This document shows, piece by piece, positions 1 to 10,045 of a stretch of DNA of 64,000 nucleotides (positions are counted from its first letter, which is position 1; every line of letters begins with the position of its first letter). Below the pieces are notes generated by a model. It ran no database searches. It saw only the letters and a list, made by a program, of their open reading frames with translations, and was not told the DNA's origin. Source of the DNA: Meconema thalassinum. Its lineage: Eukaryota > Arthropoda > Insecta > Orthoptera > Tettigoniidae. The translations under genes were made by a program, and so were the position numbers. The stretch is from contig OX336389.2 in assembly GCA_946902985.2 (NCBI GenBank), positions 1,288,102,792 to 1,288,166,791 on the forward strand, read 5' to 3'.

Positions 1-398
1 CTCAATTGTCACCGCGGGTAGATTTTCATGACTTCGACAATTGAAGAAAACTGATTTCTAGTGAAAGATTACGTGATATTTTGTGTGTTTCTATAGTCAC
101 TTCATTGTTTTTGCAAAGTGATTAACCTACAGAATTACAATAACCAACTATTCCGTTTTTCAATGTTGGATGAGATGAGTTTGTAGCGTGTTTGTCAGGT
201 ATGTTAACTGTACTTCTTTGTTAATTTCTCAAATAATTATGTAAATTAAGGTTATAATGTCGAATATATAATTGTTTTATGACTAAATAATTTTCTCTTT
301 TTTGCGTGCGTTTTTCTAACTTAAAATTGTCGGAAAGAAGTCGTTCGGATTTCCCGGGATTTCGGATTTCCGGGGTTCGGATTTGAGGGGTTTCACTG
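1..398 (+). mobile_element. pogo/Tigger-like DNA transposon, right end only
   Basis: The sequence ends in tandem TCGGATTTCC-like blocks followed by GGGGTTTCACTG and then TA at 399-400. This is the form of a Tigger/pogo terminal inverted repeat with a TA target. The left part is cut by the window edge and I see no transposase reading frame, so the family call rests on the terminus alone. Confidence 0.45.
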
Positions 399-553
399 TA
401 CTACTTATTAAAAATACATATTTATGAACATTTAACTGTGTTTAAATTAAACTTATTGATCCTTGGACCTTTTAGTGTTAGGGGGCAACTACCATCTAGT
501 TTGCCCCGGGCGCCAAGCAGTCTTGGTACGCCACTGTCCTCTATATACAGTTA

Positions 554-1796
554 TTAAAAATCAATATTAACAGTTTTTATCTCCAAGAATTCTTTTACGT
601 TGTAAAATGGATTTTCTAACATCCATTTGTACAGTTTTCTTTTGAACACACGGAACGACGTAGACTGTGCAGAATGTGGTAATTTATTAAAACAATGTAT
701 GCCATTTACTTTATGTGAGCTACCAGTTTTTGCTAATCTATGGCTTGGGATATCAATGTTTCCTTTATTTCGAGTGTTGTGATGATGTATGTCTTCCCTA
801 GTGATAAATTCACTTAAATTGTTTTTGACATATAGTAACAAGATAAAAATTTATAGATTTGTAATTGTTAATATTTTAAGTCAAATAAAAAGGGGACGAC
901 AGTGCTCCCTAGGATCAGCTTTACACATTACACGAACAACCTTCTTTTGTATCAGCAACACATTATGGACATACGGTGAGTGACCCCATAGTAGCAGCCC
1001 GTAAGAAATGTGGGACTGAAAGAGTCCAAAATATGCCATTCTCAGATAGTCTGTTGTCACTAATTCACTCAATTTCCACAGGAGGTAGGAAACCCGTGAT
1101 ACCCGTTTACTGACATGGTTGACGTGAACTTACCAGTTTAATTTGGAATCTATATAAATGCCTAAGAGCTTAACTGACTGAGTTTCTATATTATTAGACA
1201 ATCCTAACAGAAGGTGTTGAGTTTTATCCTCATTACATAGTAATTTATTGGATAAAAACCAATTTACTGCAGTTCTAAGGGCTTCTTGCGACTTCTCATT
1301 CAGACTTAATATGTTCTGATGCACGTTAATTAATGTTGTGTTGTCTGCGTAAGACACGACTGATTATGATATAACATGTTTTGGTAAATCCTTAACTGCA
1401 ACGTTAAAAAGAAAAGGACCGAGGACCAAACCCTGCGGTACACCGGTTATGACTTATTTTTGTGCAGTGTGTCTATTTCTAATTGCTACAAATTGGCTTC
1501 TGTTACTTAAGTATGACTTCATTACAACCAGTGTGGGGTTATTTACACCATAAATCTGAAGTTTTTCCAACAGAATCTCATGATTAATGCAATCAAATGC
1601 TTTACTCAGATCACATAAAACCAGAGAGACCATGTTCTTACTTTCGAAAGCTGTTAAAGTTTGATTGACAACTTCCAAGACAGCAGAAGTTGTGTTTTTA
1701 CCTCGTCTAAATCCAAACTGACTGCTGGATAGCAGCGAATAAGTTTCAAAGTAATTGCTAAGTTGGTTGTAAATAACAGATTCAATTATTTTAGAT
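554..1796 (-). pseudogene. CR1/Jockey-like LINE reverse transcriptase, C-terminal part
   Basis: Read on the minus strand, broken frames give a continuous LINE reverse transcriptase. It starts with LSKIIES and QFGFRRGK near 1700-1800, then CDLSKAFD (motif A), a GVPQG-like segment, SYADNTTL in place of the YADD motif, a thumb segment, and a C-terminal block containing TRNKGNIDIPSHR and FNKLP near 640-800. Stops and frameshifts separate the pieces, and the second catalytic Asp of motif C is changed (ADN), so it is dead. The upstream half of the same protein lies at 3956-4726, beyond an RTE insertion. Confidence 0.8.
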
Positions 1797-1805
1797 AATA
1801 TGGGA

Positions 1806-3946
1806 GATCAGAGAAAGTAAAATAAAAGTATGGAAATTGAAAGACAAAACTGTACAGGAAGATTTTCAGGAGAGATTGAAGCAACAAATCCCAGTTACTG
1901 AAGTGGAAAACATAGAAGAGGAATGGTCCCACTTTAAAAAGGCATTTGTTGGTGCAGCAGAGAGTGCTTGTGGTAGGACGTCAACAAGAGTGAAAGAGAA
2001 GGACACACCGTGGTGGAATGAGGAAGTGAGGAAAGCAGTGAAAGAAAAGAAGTCTGCATGGAAAGAATGGAACCGAGATCAAACGGAAGAAAGCAAAAGG
2101 AAGTATCACGACAGCAAACGGAGGTGTAAGAAAGTGGTAGGAGAAGAAAAGAAGAAAAGTTTAGAAGAATTTACACGAAGAATGGAAACAGATGTAAGTG
2201 GCAGTAAAAGGATGCTGTATGGGCTTCTAAGAAGTAAGAGGAAAGAAAGAGTTACTACAAAGCTAGTGAAAAAGGAAGATGGAGAGTTATTAACACACCC
2301 AGAAGAGATAAAGGGACGATGGAAGGAGTATTTCGATAAGCTATTGAATGTGAGCAATTGTACTGGTGAGATGGAAGTGACACAACCTGACGACTCTATA
2401 ACAGAAGATGATATAACAATGCTGGAGGTGGAATTAGCAGTACAGAAAATGAAGATGGGAAAAGCAACAGGGGTGGATGAAATCAGTGTAGAAATGATAA
2501 AGGCTGCTGGACCTGTTGGTATGCAATGGTTGTATCGACTGCTAAAGTGTGTGTGGAAACGGAAATGAGTACCAGAAGACTGGGAGAAAGGGCTAATAAT
2601 ACCAGTGTTTAAGAAGGGGGACAAGAAGGTGTGTGTGATAACTATAGAGGGATCACCCTCATATCACAGATAGTAAAAATACTGGAAAGGATATTAGAAA
2701 GAAGAATGAGAAGAAAGTTGGAAGGAGAGTTGCAAGAGGAACAGTATGGCTTCAGGAGTGGAAGATCCACAGTGGACCCAATCTTTAGCTTGAGGCAGGT
2801 GATGGAAAAGAACTGGGAATATGGAGAGGATTTGATCATGACTTTCATAGATCTAGAAAAGGCATATGATAGTGTCCCCAGAGAGAAGGTATGGGAAACC
2901 ATGGTTAAGAAGAGACTGGGAAGAGAAATGTTGGAAATGGTGCAAGCAATGTACAACAACTGTGTTAGCAGGATACTGACCCCAGTTGGAAAGACAGATT
3001 GGTTTAGGAACAAGACTGGACTAAGACAGGGGAGTGTGCTGTCACCTCTCTTGTTCATAATGGTGATGGATGAAATTGTAAAGGAAACAAAGGAAGCATA
3101 TGGACATAAAGAAATGAAGTTACTGTTATTTGCTGATGATATTGTGGTCTGGGGAAGGAACACCGAAGAAGTGCAAAAACAACTAGATGCACTGAACGAA
3201 AATATTCAGAAGTACGGCCTGAAAATCAGTTTAGAGAAAAGCAAGACCATGGTGATGACAAGAGGGGAAAGACAAGGAAAGGGCACTGTGAAAATTGGAA
3301 GTCAGAGTTTGGAAATTGTGGACACGTTCAAATACCTAGGAAGTGAATTGATGCAAACTGGTAGGTTGGACATGGAGATTGGCAGGAGGGTACAGCAGAG
3401 CAATGCGTTCTATCAAAGTGTAAGAAAACTTGTTTGGGATAAGGAAGTACCAAGGAAAAGCAAGGAGGTAATGTATAAAGTGTACTATGTTCCCATATTA
3501 ACGTATGCAGCTGAGACTTGGACCCTGACAAGCAGGCAAGAGAGTAGAATCCAAGCCAGTGAAATGAAATTCCTAAGAAGTATGATAGGAAAGACAAGGA
3601 AAGACAGAGTGAGGAATGAAGATGTTAGGAAGGAAGTTGGGATGGCAAAACTAAATGAGAGAATTGAGAAGAATAAACTAAGGTGGTTTGGACATGTAAA
3701 GAGGATGGAGGAAAATAGAATACCAAGACAGATGCTGGAGGCGAAGTGCAAGGGTAAGAGAGCAAGAGGAAGACCTAGAACAAGGTGGATTGATTCAGTG
3801 AAGAACAGCGTAAGAAAAAGCAATCTGGACTGGGACAAGATCGTGGAAGAAAAATGGTGGAAGGAAAGAGGAAAGTGGAGAAGTGCCATAAATACCCCGA
3901 CCCGGCAGGAGCTGGATAAGGGGAAATTATGATGATGATGATGATG
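1806..3946 (+). mobile_element. 5'-truncated RTE-type LINE nested in another LINE
   Basis: The insertion is flanked by a perfect 9-bp target duplication AATATGGGA (1797-1805 and 3947-3955). It ends in a GATGATGATG tail, which is typical of RTE elements. It begins after the endonuclease region, so it is 5' truncated. Removing it with one duplication copy rejoins the minus-strand LINE between its NYxxxSIVP and LSKIIES segments. The last 120 bp recur as a fragment at 5590-5715. Confidence 0.9.
1837..3932 (+). pseudogene. RTE-like reverse transcriptase, frameshifted
   Basis: The first frame (1837-2568) is the basic linker that follows the endonuclease, including PWWNEEVRKAVKEKK and WKEYFDKLLN. 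After a TGA at 2566 and a one-base shift near 2625, the second frame (to 3932) holds the whole polymerase: NYRGITL, QYGFRSGRST, FIDLEKAYDSVP (motif A), GLRQGSVLSPLLF (motif B) and LLFADDIVVW (catalytic ADD). It ends with an RTE-type C-terminus (FGHVKRM, RGRPRTRW). The 433-codon second frame is uninterrupted, suggesting a fairly young copy. The endonuclease is missing. Confidence 0.85.
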
Positions 3947-3955
3947 AATATGGGA

Positions 3956-4726
3956 ACGATTGAAACTGCGTGGTAGTTCTGGAAAACATGTTTGTCGCCA
4001 CTTTTGAAGATCGGAATTTTAAGCATGTTTGGAAAGAATCCAAACTTGAAAACATTTATTAACAATAGTAGCTAGAGGTTCACAAATTAAATGTATTGTT
4101 TTTTTGATAACGTAATTAGATAACCAATAGCAGTCCATGCTTTTTGAATTTGATAATTTATACGTGACCTTTATAATTTCATTAGGTGTAATGTCAACCC
4201 AGTGGAAAATATGCCCCCCCCCCCGATAGGTGTGGACTAGGTTCAGTGTTCGCCGATGTACCTGTTAGATTGATTTTATCCCCTATTCTTTTCACATTGT
4301 TCAAAAAAAGTTATTCATAGCATCTGGATCCAGTAATACGTCCTGTGTATTATTAGGAGTGTTCTCTTGTGTTATAATGTCCCAAGGTGCCTTGCATTTA
4401 TTGGATGCACCTTCAATGTATTTTTCACAAGCTAATTTTTTCGCAAGTGCAAGTTTAGTTCTGTAAATTTTTTTACACTGAAGATATGTTTCGTATGCCT
4501 CATTCTGCACAATCCCTTGCTCACATGAGTTTTTATGAATTCTGTACAAAATTAGCATCCTTTCTCTTACTTGGGCCAATTCATCAGAATACCAGATAAA
4601 TTTCTTATTTCTTACTATACACACATTTTTCATCTTTACTATGGGGGAGCAAGAATGCCACAATTCAACATAAATTTTAAAAAACATTTCAACATCCAAC
4701 TCAGTATCAGTTTTGTCAGTGTGGAC
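3956..4726 (-). pseudogene. CR1/Jockey-like LINE, linker and start of reverse transcriptase
   Basis: This is the upstream half of the LINE whose C-terminal half lies at 554-1796. On the minus strand it reads through a pre-RT linker (FIWYSDELAQVRERM, KKIYRTKLALAKKLACEKYIEG) and then PIFKSGDK and a degenerate NYHAVSIVP block that directly abuts the RTE insertion. The endonuclease is not found; the upstream side is replaced near 4727 by a fragment shared with the gypsy-like element at 7116-7740. Confidence 0.75.
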
Positions 4727-4797
4727 TTGTACTCTTACGTGCGGACAGTTCAATGCCTGACGCATGACATATCCCAAGTCCTTTAATATGGGTTCAG
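4727..4797 (-). repeat. Fragment shared with the gypsy-like gag region at 7647-7735
   Basis: About 70 bp here (GTACTCTTACGTGCGGACAG and onward) is nearly the same as 7647-7735, in the same orientation. In the second copy it is the start of the coiled-coil gag-like frame. The fragment sits exactly at the end of the LINE linker, so it is either an insertion or a recombination junction. Confidence 0.7.
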
Positions 4798-4917
4798 CTC
4801 TTCGTTGACTCCATAAATTAAGTATAGCATGTACTTTCTTTATCAACATATACATTATATGGCATTTGAACACGTACTTTAATGCATTATTGAACCTTAG
4901 GGTAGAATCTTTTTAAC

Positions 4918-5585
4918 TTAGAGTGGTTGAAATTTCCAATCAAGTGATTTATCCTCTAACCTTACGATTTTGTAAGAGTTGTTTCCGTAGACTCTGTCAA
5001 CTTTAAAGGGTCCTTTATACAGGTTTGAGAACTTGGTAAAGAGCTTCCTGGAAACATCGGCCTTTACATTTGATCTAATCAAGACTAGTTCTCTTACTTT
5101 TAGTGGTAGACTATACCGTTTTCCATGTCCTCTTTTCAATCTCTTCTCTGCTTGCTTATTGAGATGGTCTCTTGGTAGTTCTACTCTTCTTTCCATCTGA
5201 GGATCAATATCGTCTGGAATATTAAAGATCCCATCCCATGGTCGGATGGGATTTTCTCCATAATGAAGCGTCACAGGAATTTCGTTGGAACTCTCATGGC
5301 ATGTGTTGTTCATACAGAACTCGATTAATGGAACAATCTTCACCCAATTCTGGTGGTTATCAGAACTATACAAGCTTATGTATTTAGCCGTCTCTAACAG
5401 CAGACGCTCGCTCGGATTAGATTCGGGATTTCTAATAGAACTAAATATGTGATTTATCCCTAATCTTGCCATAGCATCACAAAATTCAACTGGGGTATAT
5501 TGCGTTCTGTGACCTCTCTGCGTTTTCCAAGCTTCGGGATTATGTTCCTCTCTAAGTGATGTAGTACTGACTTCGATGTAGCTTT
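4918..5585 (-). pseudogene. Ty3/gypsy-like integrase, C-terminal part
   Basis: The minus-strand frame resembles the end of a gypsy integrase core (HIFSSIRNPESNPSERLL, then NWVKIVPLIEFCMNNT), followed by a basic region and a GPFKVDRV GPY/F-like module and SYKIVRLED. The N-terminal side of the same integrase, containing TMDVFSKIV, lies at 7116-7182, beyond the tandem array. Protease, reverse transcriptase and RNase H are absent, so this is a remnant. Confidence 0.8.
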
Positions 5586-5589
5586 CTGC

Positions 5590-5715
5590 AGCAAGGTGGA
5601 TTAATTCAGTGAAGAACAGCGTAAGAAAAAGAAATCTGGACTGGGACAAGATCGTGGAAGAAGAATGGTGGAAGGAAAGAGGAAAGTGGAAAAGTGCCAT
5701 AAATACCCCGACCCG
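5590..5715 (+). mobile_element. RTE 3'-end fragment
   Basis: This matches 3781-3903 of the RTE at 1806-3946 almost base for base (GGTGGATT..TTCAGTGAAGAACAG through AATACCCCGACCCGG) in the same orientation. It lies exactly between the integrase fragment and the 252-bp array, so it marks a junction. Confidence 0.9.
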
Positions 5716-5775
5716 GGGTATTCACTGCCGGTGAATTAAAACTCAGCAATTCTTCTAGGTTTGTGCCGTGTCTGG

Positions 5776-5846
5776 TGTGGGGTTTCGCCTAGGACACCAA
5801 GCTGGCTCATCGGCGGGCTCTTGGTGTCCCCGCCCGGACCCCCACA
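5776..5846 (-). ncRNA. Hammerhead-like ribozyme motif, 252-bp array copy 1
   Basis: Minus-strand order: stem III strand UGUGGGGGU; C17; stem I CGGGC/GCCCG with a 13-nt loop; core CCGAUGA (consensus CUGANGA, so U4 is C); stem II GCC/GGC; GAAA; stem III strand CCCCACA. Predicted cleavage is after the C paired to position 5837. The stem I loop GGACACCAAG and stem II loop CUUGGUGUCC are complementary over 10 bases. Whether it is active with C4 is unknown. Confidence 0.65.
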
Positions 5847-6027
5847 GGAGTGACGAACTGCGCGCCACCTCCCTTTATATTAGGTGCAACTGCACCACAT
5901 GACTGCGAGAACTAAAAGCTCAAGCAGCTTTAACCTCCCTACGAAGGCTTACAAAAATATGGTATATTGGCTTTCACGGCCTGTGAATTAAAACTCAGCA
6001 ATTCTTCTAGGTTTGTGCCATGTCTTG

Positions 6028-6098
6028 TGTGGGGTTTCGCCTAGGACACCAAGCTGGCTCATCGGCGGGCTCTTGGTGTCCCCGCCCGGACCCCCACA
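6028..6098 (-). ncRNA. Hammerhead-like ribozyme motif, 252-bp array copy 2
   Basis: Same stems and core as copy 1, exactly 252 bp further on; no difference inside the motif that affects a stem or the core. Confidence 0.65.
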
Positions 6099-6279
6099 GG
6101 AGTGACGAACTGCGCGCCACCTCCCTTTATATTAGGTGCAACTGCGCCACTTGAATGCGAGAACTAAAAGCTCAAGCAGCCTTAACCTCCCTATGAAGGC
6201 TTCCAAAAAGATGGTATATTGGCTTTTACGGCCGGTTAATTAAAACTCAGCTATTCTTGTAGGTGTGTGCCGTGTCTTG

Positions 6280-6350
6280 TGTGGGGTTTCGCCTAGGACA
6301 CCAAGCTGGCTCATCGGCGGGCTCTTGGTGTCCCCGCCCGGACCCCCACA
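6280..6350 (-). ncRNA. Hammerhead-like ribozyme motif, 252-bp array copy 3
   Basis: Same stems and core as copy 1. C17 and GAAA are intact and the core again reads CCGAUGA. Confidence 0.65.
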
Positions 6351-6531
6351 GGAGTGACGAACTGCGCGGCACCTCCCTTTATATTAGGTGCAACTGCACC
6401 ACTTGACTGCGAGAACTAAAAGCTCAAGCAGCCTTAACCTCCCTATGAAGGCTTCCAAAAAGATGGTATATTGGCTTTCACGGCCGGTGAATTAAAACTC
6501 AGCAATTCTTCTAGGTTTGTGCCGTGTCTTG

Positions 6532-6602
6532 TGTGGGGTTTCGCCTAGGACACCAAGCTGGCTCATCGGCGGGCTCTTGGTGTCCCCGCCCGGACCCCCA
6601 CA
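6532..6602 (-). ncRNA. Hammerhead-like ribozyme motif, 252-bp array copy 4
   Basis: Same stems and core as copy 1. The substitutions seen in this unit (near 6609-6618) fall outside the motif. Confidence 0.65.
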
Positions 6603-6783
6603 GGAGTGAAGAACTTCGCGGCACCTCCCTTTATATTAGGTACAACTGCACCACTTGACTGCGAGAACTAAAAGCTCAAGCAGCCTTAACCTCCCTATGA
6701 AGGCTTCTAAAAAGATGGTATATTGGCTTTCACGGCCGGTTAATTAAAACTCAGCAATTCTTCTAGGTTTGTGCCGTGTCTTG

Positions 6784-6854
6784 TGTGGGGTTTCGCCTAG
6801 GTCACCAAGCTGGCTCATCGGCGGGCTCTTGGTGTCCCCGCCCGGACCCCCACA
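6784..6854 (-). ncRNA. Hammerhead-like ribozyme motif, 252-bp array copy 5
   Basis: Stems I, II and III and GAAA are as in copy 1. One base in the stem II loop differs (plus strand AGGTCACC instead of AGGACACC), which puts a mismatch in the loop I-loop II complementarity. Confidence 0.62.
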
Positions 6855-6990
6855 GGAGTGACGAACTGCGCACCACCTCCCTTTATATTAGGTGCAACTG
6901 CACCACTTGACTGCGAGAACTAAAAGCTCAAGCAGCCTTAACCTCTCTATGAAGGCTTCCAAAAAGATGGTATATTGGCTTTCACGGCCA

Positions 6991-7113
6991 CAGTTCGTCA
7001 CTCCTGTGGGGGTGCGGGCGGGGACACCAAGAGCCCGCCGATGAGCCAGCTTGGTGTCCTAGGCGAAACCCCACACAAGACACGGCACAAACCTAGAAGA
7101 ATTGCTGAGTTTC
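6991..7113 (+). repeat. Inverted partial copy of the 252-bp unit
   Basis: From CAGTTCGTCACTCCTGTGGG to AATTGCTGAGTTT the sequence is the reverse complement of about half of the 252-bp unit, placed head to head with the last direct copy. It abuts integrase coding sequence at about 7114. Confidence 0.93.
7005..7075 (+). ncRNA. Hammerhead-like motif with lost cleavage base, inverted copy
   Basis: On the plus strand the stems, CCGATGA core and GAAA match the array copies, but the cleavage-site nucleotide C17 is G (GGGGGTG instead of GGGGGTC). A hammerhead needs H at this place, so this copy should not cleave. Confidence 0.6.
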
Positions 7114-7115
7114 TG

Positions 7116-7740
7116 CATTGAATTTAGCATGACAATCTTGGAAAAGACATCCATGGTTACTAATAAGTACTGATTCCCTCTTTTACTCTCTATTAGATTT
7201 AAGTACATCATGCTTTAAGTTATCAACAGTTTTTATAATACACCCTGTTATGTCTACATTGATACCATCTTCTATCAGTCTTTTCTGATCTTGAAGCTTA
7301 CTCTGTAAATCAACAACAGTGTCATTTAAACTATTTACAGATATGTTCAATGCAGCATTGGACTCTGTGATTTTATCATAGTGTGACTTATTTACATGTT
7401 TTACCTCATCTAAACGTTTCTGTAGTTTACTTTGGAGTGTGATGATGTTTTCACTATTTTCAATCTGTGCCTCAACTACTCTCTTTGTTACGTCTGTTCT
7501 CAGTGTACCTAAGTCTGTGGAAATTTGATCTATTTTCTCACTGCTACTCTTACTAGCTTCATGGGCTTTCTCTAGGGCAAGTCTAGTCTCATCTAGGGCC
7601 TTTCTACTCTCTTCTTGTGCTAGCCTATCTAGTCCTTTAATATCGGGACTTGTACTCTTGCGTGCGGACAGTTCGATGCCTGACTCATGACATGTCCCAA
7701 GTCCTTTTAATACGGGTTCAGTACTATAAGTGATTTCCAA
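7116..7740 (-). pseudogene. Gypsy-like element: coiled-coil gag-like frame followed by integrase start
   Basis: The minus-strand frame 7740-7183 is rich in Glu, Lys, Leu and Ser with heptad-like spacing (for example RKALDETRLALEKAHEASKS) and looks like the coiled-coil part of a gypsy gag; no zinc knuckle is visible. It stops at 7183. In another frame the next 65 bp read GNQYLLVTMDVFSKIVML, the start of an integrase catalytic core with its first Asp, which continues at 5585 beyond the array. All of protease, RT and RNase H is missing between gag and integrase, so the element had already lost its middle. Confidence 0.65.
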
Positions 7741-7770
7741 GAATTTTGTATAATGGCTTTCGAAAATGAA

Positions 7771-7792
7771 GGGGGGGGGGGGGGGGGGGGGG
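7771..7792 (+). repeat. Poly-G run, 22 bases
   Basis: An uninterrupted run of 22 G. Its exact length may be uncertain in the assembly. Confidence 0.95.
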
Positions 7793-9013
7793 TACTGTAG
7801 GCAAGGGTCCTATAGCCGAGAAAATACGGTATTTGATTGTCTACCGATGCTGATAATATCTTGGGGAAAATTGATTGAGGTGGTTTCCCATTGTCTTCCT
7901 TAATGCCATTTAAGGCCATTTAAGCCACCTCTCCGAGATACAGACGCTATGACTGATACCGGCCCCCAATTTGGGTACAGATACTTTTACATATATCAAA
8001 CTGGATGACTGGGTTACCTCTTCTGCCAACTACACTATAATGAAGGACCCCTTCTCCACTACAGGTACTGTTGAGGTCTTCACTCATAACCGAGAGCTGG
8101 GCCCTCCGTATTTATGACCCCTGGAGAGAGGGTGTCCCAGTATTGTAATACCCCCAGAAATTGGGCTACCTGTTGGTCCATGGGCTTTATTGAGGGGGTA
8201 TTTGAACCAACCCTACTGATACTGTTGGGCCCCCCTTTCTGCCACCCTCTAGAGGTTACAGGTTCCCCCAAGGGTGAATCCACCCATCCAGTGTGAAACT
8301 ATACTTGGATGGCTTCTGCCAACAACAGAAATCGCACATGGATCTCCTAACACCAGCTACACACTTGAGTTATGGAACATGCCTTGAACTGCTTGGCCAT
8401 GCTGGTGGGTAGTGATGGTAAACTATATTGCCAATGCAGTGAAGAAACTTCTTTGCAGAAAAATCAAACTACTGTTTTATTTAAGGCAATAACATCAATT
8501 TTCAGGCAATTTGGCAATAATTATTGAGGTATGGTATTTCTGTAAATTATATTCCAACATGAAAAGTAATGGAAATCTATCACATTATAATTATAATTCT
8601 CCCTAGAATCACATGGTACGGCAGGCAGTGTTGTGAGTCAAACTTATTCTCAAGGAAAATCTTCTCTTTAATAAGATCTCTGAGAAGGCACTGACTACAT
8701 TGGGGTATGTTCATATGTATTTCGCTGAGATGGATTTAGAATACTTTTGAGCTATGATTCTAGGTAAAGATGGATTTTAGGAATACTTGATTGAGGTTGT
8801 ACTGTAAGGGCCATTATTAAGTATATTACCATGGAGAAATAAAGAAATGAATGAATGAGTGTTAGGTGCTTTTGAAAGAAAATGTTCAAAAGAGGAGTAT
8901 TTGTGGTCGAAAGCAAAATGTGTATTTTGGTAGAGAGTAATTTGCATGAAAGCCAGCATATTTTACAGGTTGTCAGGATCTGGTAATTGAGAATATTTTG
9001 ATTATATTTTCAG
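7793..9013. other. Noncoding stretch upstream of the first SZT2 exon in the window
   Basis: I see no coding region or recognised repeat here. There are short GC-richer patches (7950-8300) that could be an old repeat. The last bases, ATTATATTTTCAG, are the acceptor of the following exon. Confidence 0.5.
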
Positions 9014-9245
9014 GGGAGGTATGGCAAGATTTGGACAATTCCGATCAAGAGCTTGATCTGCATCACCTACGTGTAACTTTAGATATTATCTGTCTGACGT
9101 TGCCACCTGATGTAGGAGAAGTTACTTTGGACAGAGCTCCACATGGAATGAGGAAAGCATCATTTTGCAGTGTATCACCTATCATTCAAGATGAGGAGGC
9201 TCCTTTAGCCATGTCAAATAGCAGCAGTATTCTGTCAGTTCCTCA
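9014..9245 (+). CDS. SZT2: SZT2 (KICSTOR subunit), internal exon 1 of 8 in window
   Basis: SZT2 is the large scaffold of KICSTOR, which brings GATOR1 to the lysosome and makes mTORC1 sensitive to nutrients. The exon lies between TTTTCAG and a GTAAGTG donor at 9246. It enters in phase 1 (two bases complete a codon) and leaves in phase 2. It encodes EVWQDLDNSDQELDLHHLRV followed by TLDIICLTLPPDVGEV and a Ser-rich stretch. The L-x-VTLD-x-LTLP pattern matches a segment of vertebrate SZT2 as I remember it, and the following exons match in order. The upstream exon is outside the window or too diverged to see; a start codon is not present. Confidence 0.85.
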
Positions 9246-9769
9246 GTAAGTGTATATCTGTCGAGTAAGGTTTTACTCTGTTGGGGGTTACTGGAATAAC
9301 ATGGAATTTGAAGTGTTACAAGTGAGCAAATTGTTCATAAATTAATAAAGATCACTGAACATTCAGCAGTTGGAAACAGTAACAACACCTAACACTGGGA
9401 TAGTACAGTGTTGTGGTTTCATGGTTTGTTTGTAACTTGCTTGGTATATGAGTGAAAATTTAAATTAGCAGGCACCACAGCAAAGAAATAGTGTGAAATT
9501 TCTATTTCTGTTATACGTAAGACAAGGATGCTATTTAAGAATCTTGGTTTCAATTCTACTACTCACTCACATCAACAACATCCAGAGTCCAAATTTACAT
9601 AATGAAGCTGATCTACAGTACAACACATGAATGCAACACTAAAGAATTGTGTGCTACACTGTCAAGTTCATGGTACCAGTTTGCCAACTTACCATGAGAC
9701 CAGTTGAATAGAACATCAGTAAAATATGTTGCTATTGAAAAATCTACATGCTCCACAGCATAGTTGTGC

Positions 9770-10045
9770 TTGTTAAATCGTGCACCACGACTGCAACGGG
9801 AGCTGCAGCAAGTTCGGAGATCGTAGGTTTGAATTCTGGCGCTCACAAGTCTATCCTGAGTGTGGCTTTTCCCTGAATTTTTCCAAACTCCCTCCAGGCA
9901 AGTGCTGGTATAGTACCTTATTTAAAGTCCCAATCCCTGTCCCTAATACAGCTACACACACAGATACAGTCATCACATAAATACAGGTTATCAGACAAAT
10001 TCAACCCACACCCAACTACATGGGACTGACTACCAATAGGACCCC
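9770..10045 (+). mobile_element. tRNA-derived SINE (family A), diverged
   Basis: The head has a box-B-like GGTTTGAATTCTGGC near 9825. It is followed by a core (CCAGGCAAGTGCTGGTATAG) also found in the intact copy at 43319-43560, where it reads CCAGGCAAATGCTGGGACGG. The 3' part with ACACACAGATACAGTCATCA and ACATGGGACTGACTACCAAT is a typical insect SINE-like tail. Ends are approximate. Confidence 0.6.

Larger units (their letters stand above)
5734..6990. repeat. 252-bp tandem array, five direct copies
   Basis: Copies start at about 5734, 5986, 6238, 6490 and 6742, with an exact 252-bp spacing and only scattered substitutions. The unit contains an inverted repeat, GGACACCAAG with CTTGGTGTCC, and ends with ATGGTATATTGGCTTTCACGG. 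At the right end the array switches to an inverted partial copy (6991-7113). The array interrupts a gypsy-like integrase frame. Every unit carries the hammerhead-like motif listed separately. Confidence 0.95.

Noticed and set aside
2106..2624. Long open frames opposite the RTE and Copia coding regions
   Set aside because: They are shadows of purine-rich coding strands and encode Ser/Phe/Leu-rich sequence with no family resemblance.
9613..9846. Open minus-strand frame upstream of a SINE
   Set aside because: Its composition is unlike a protein and part of it is the antisense of the SINE head.
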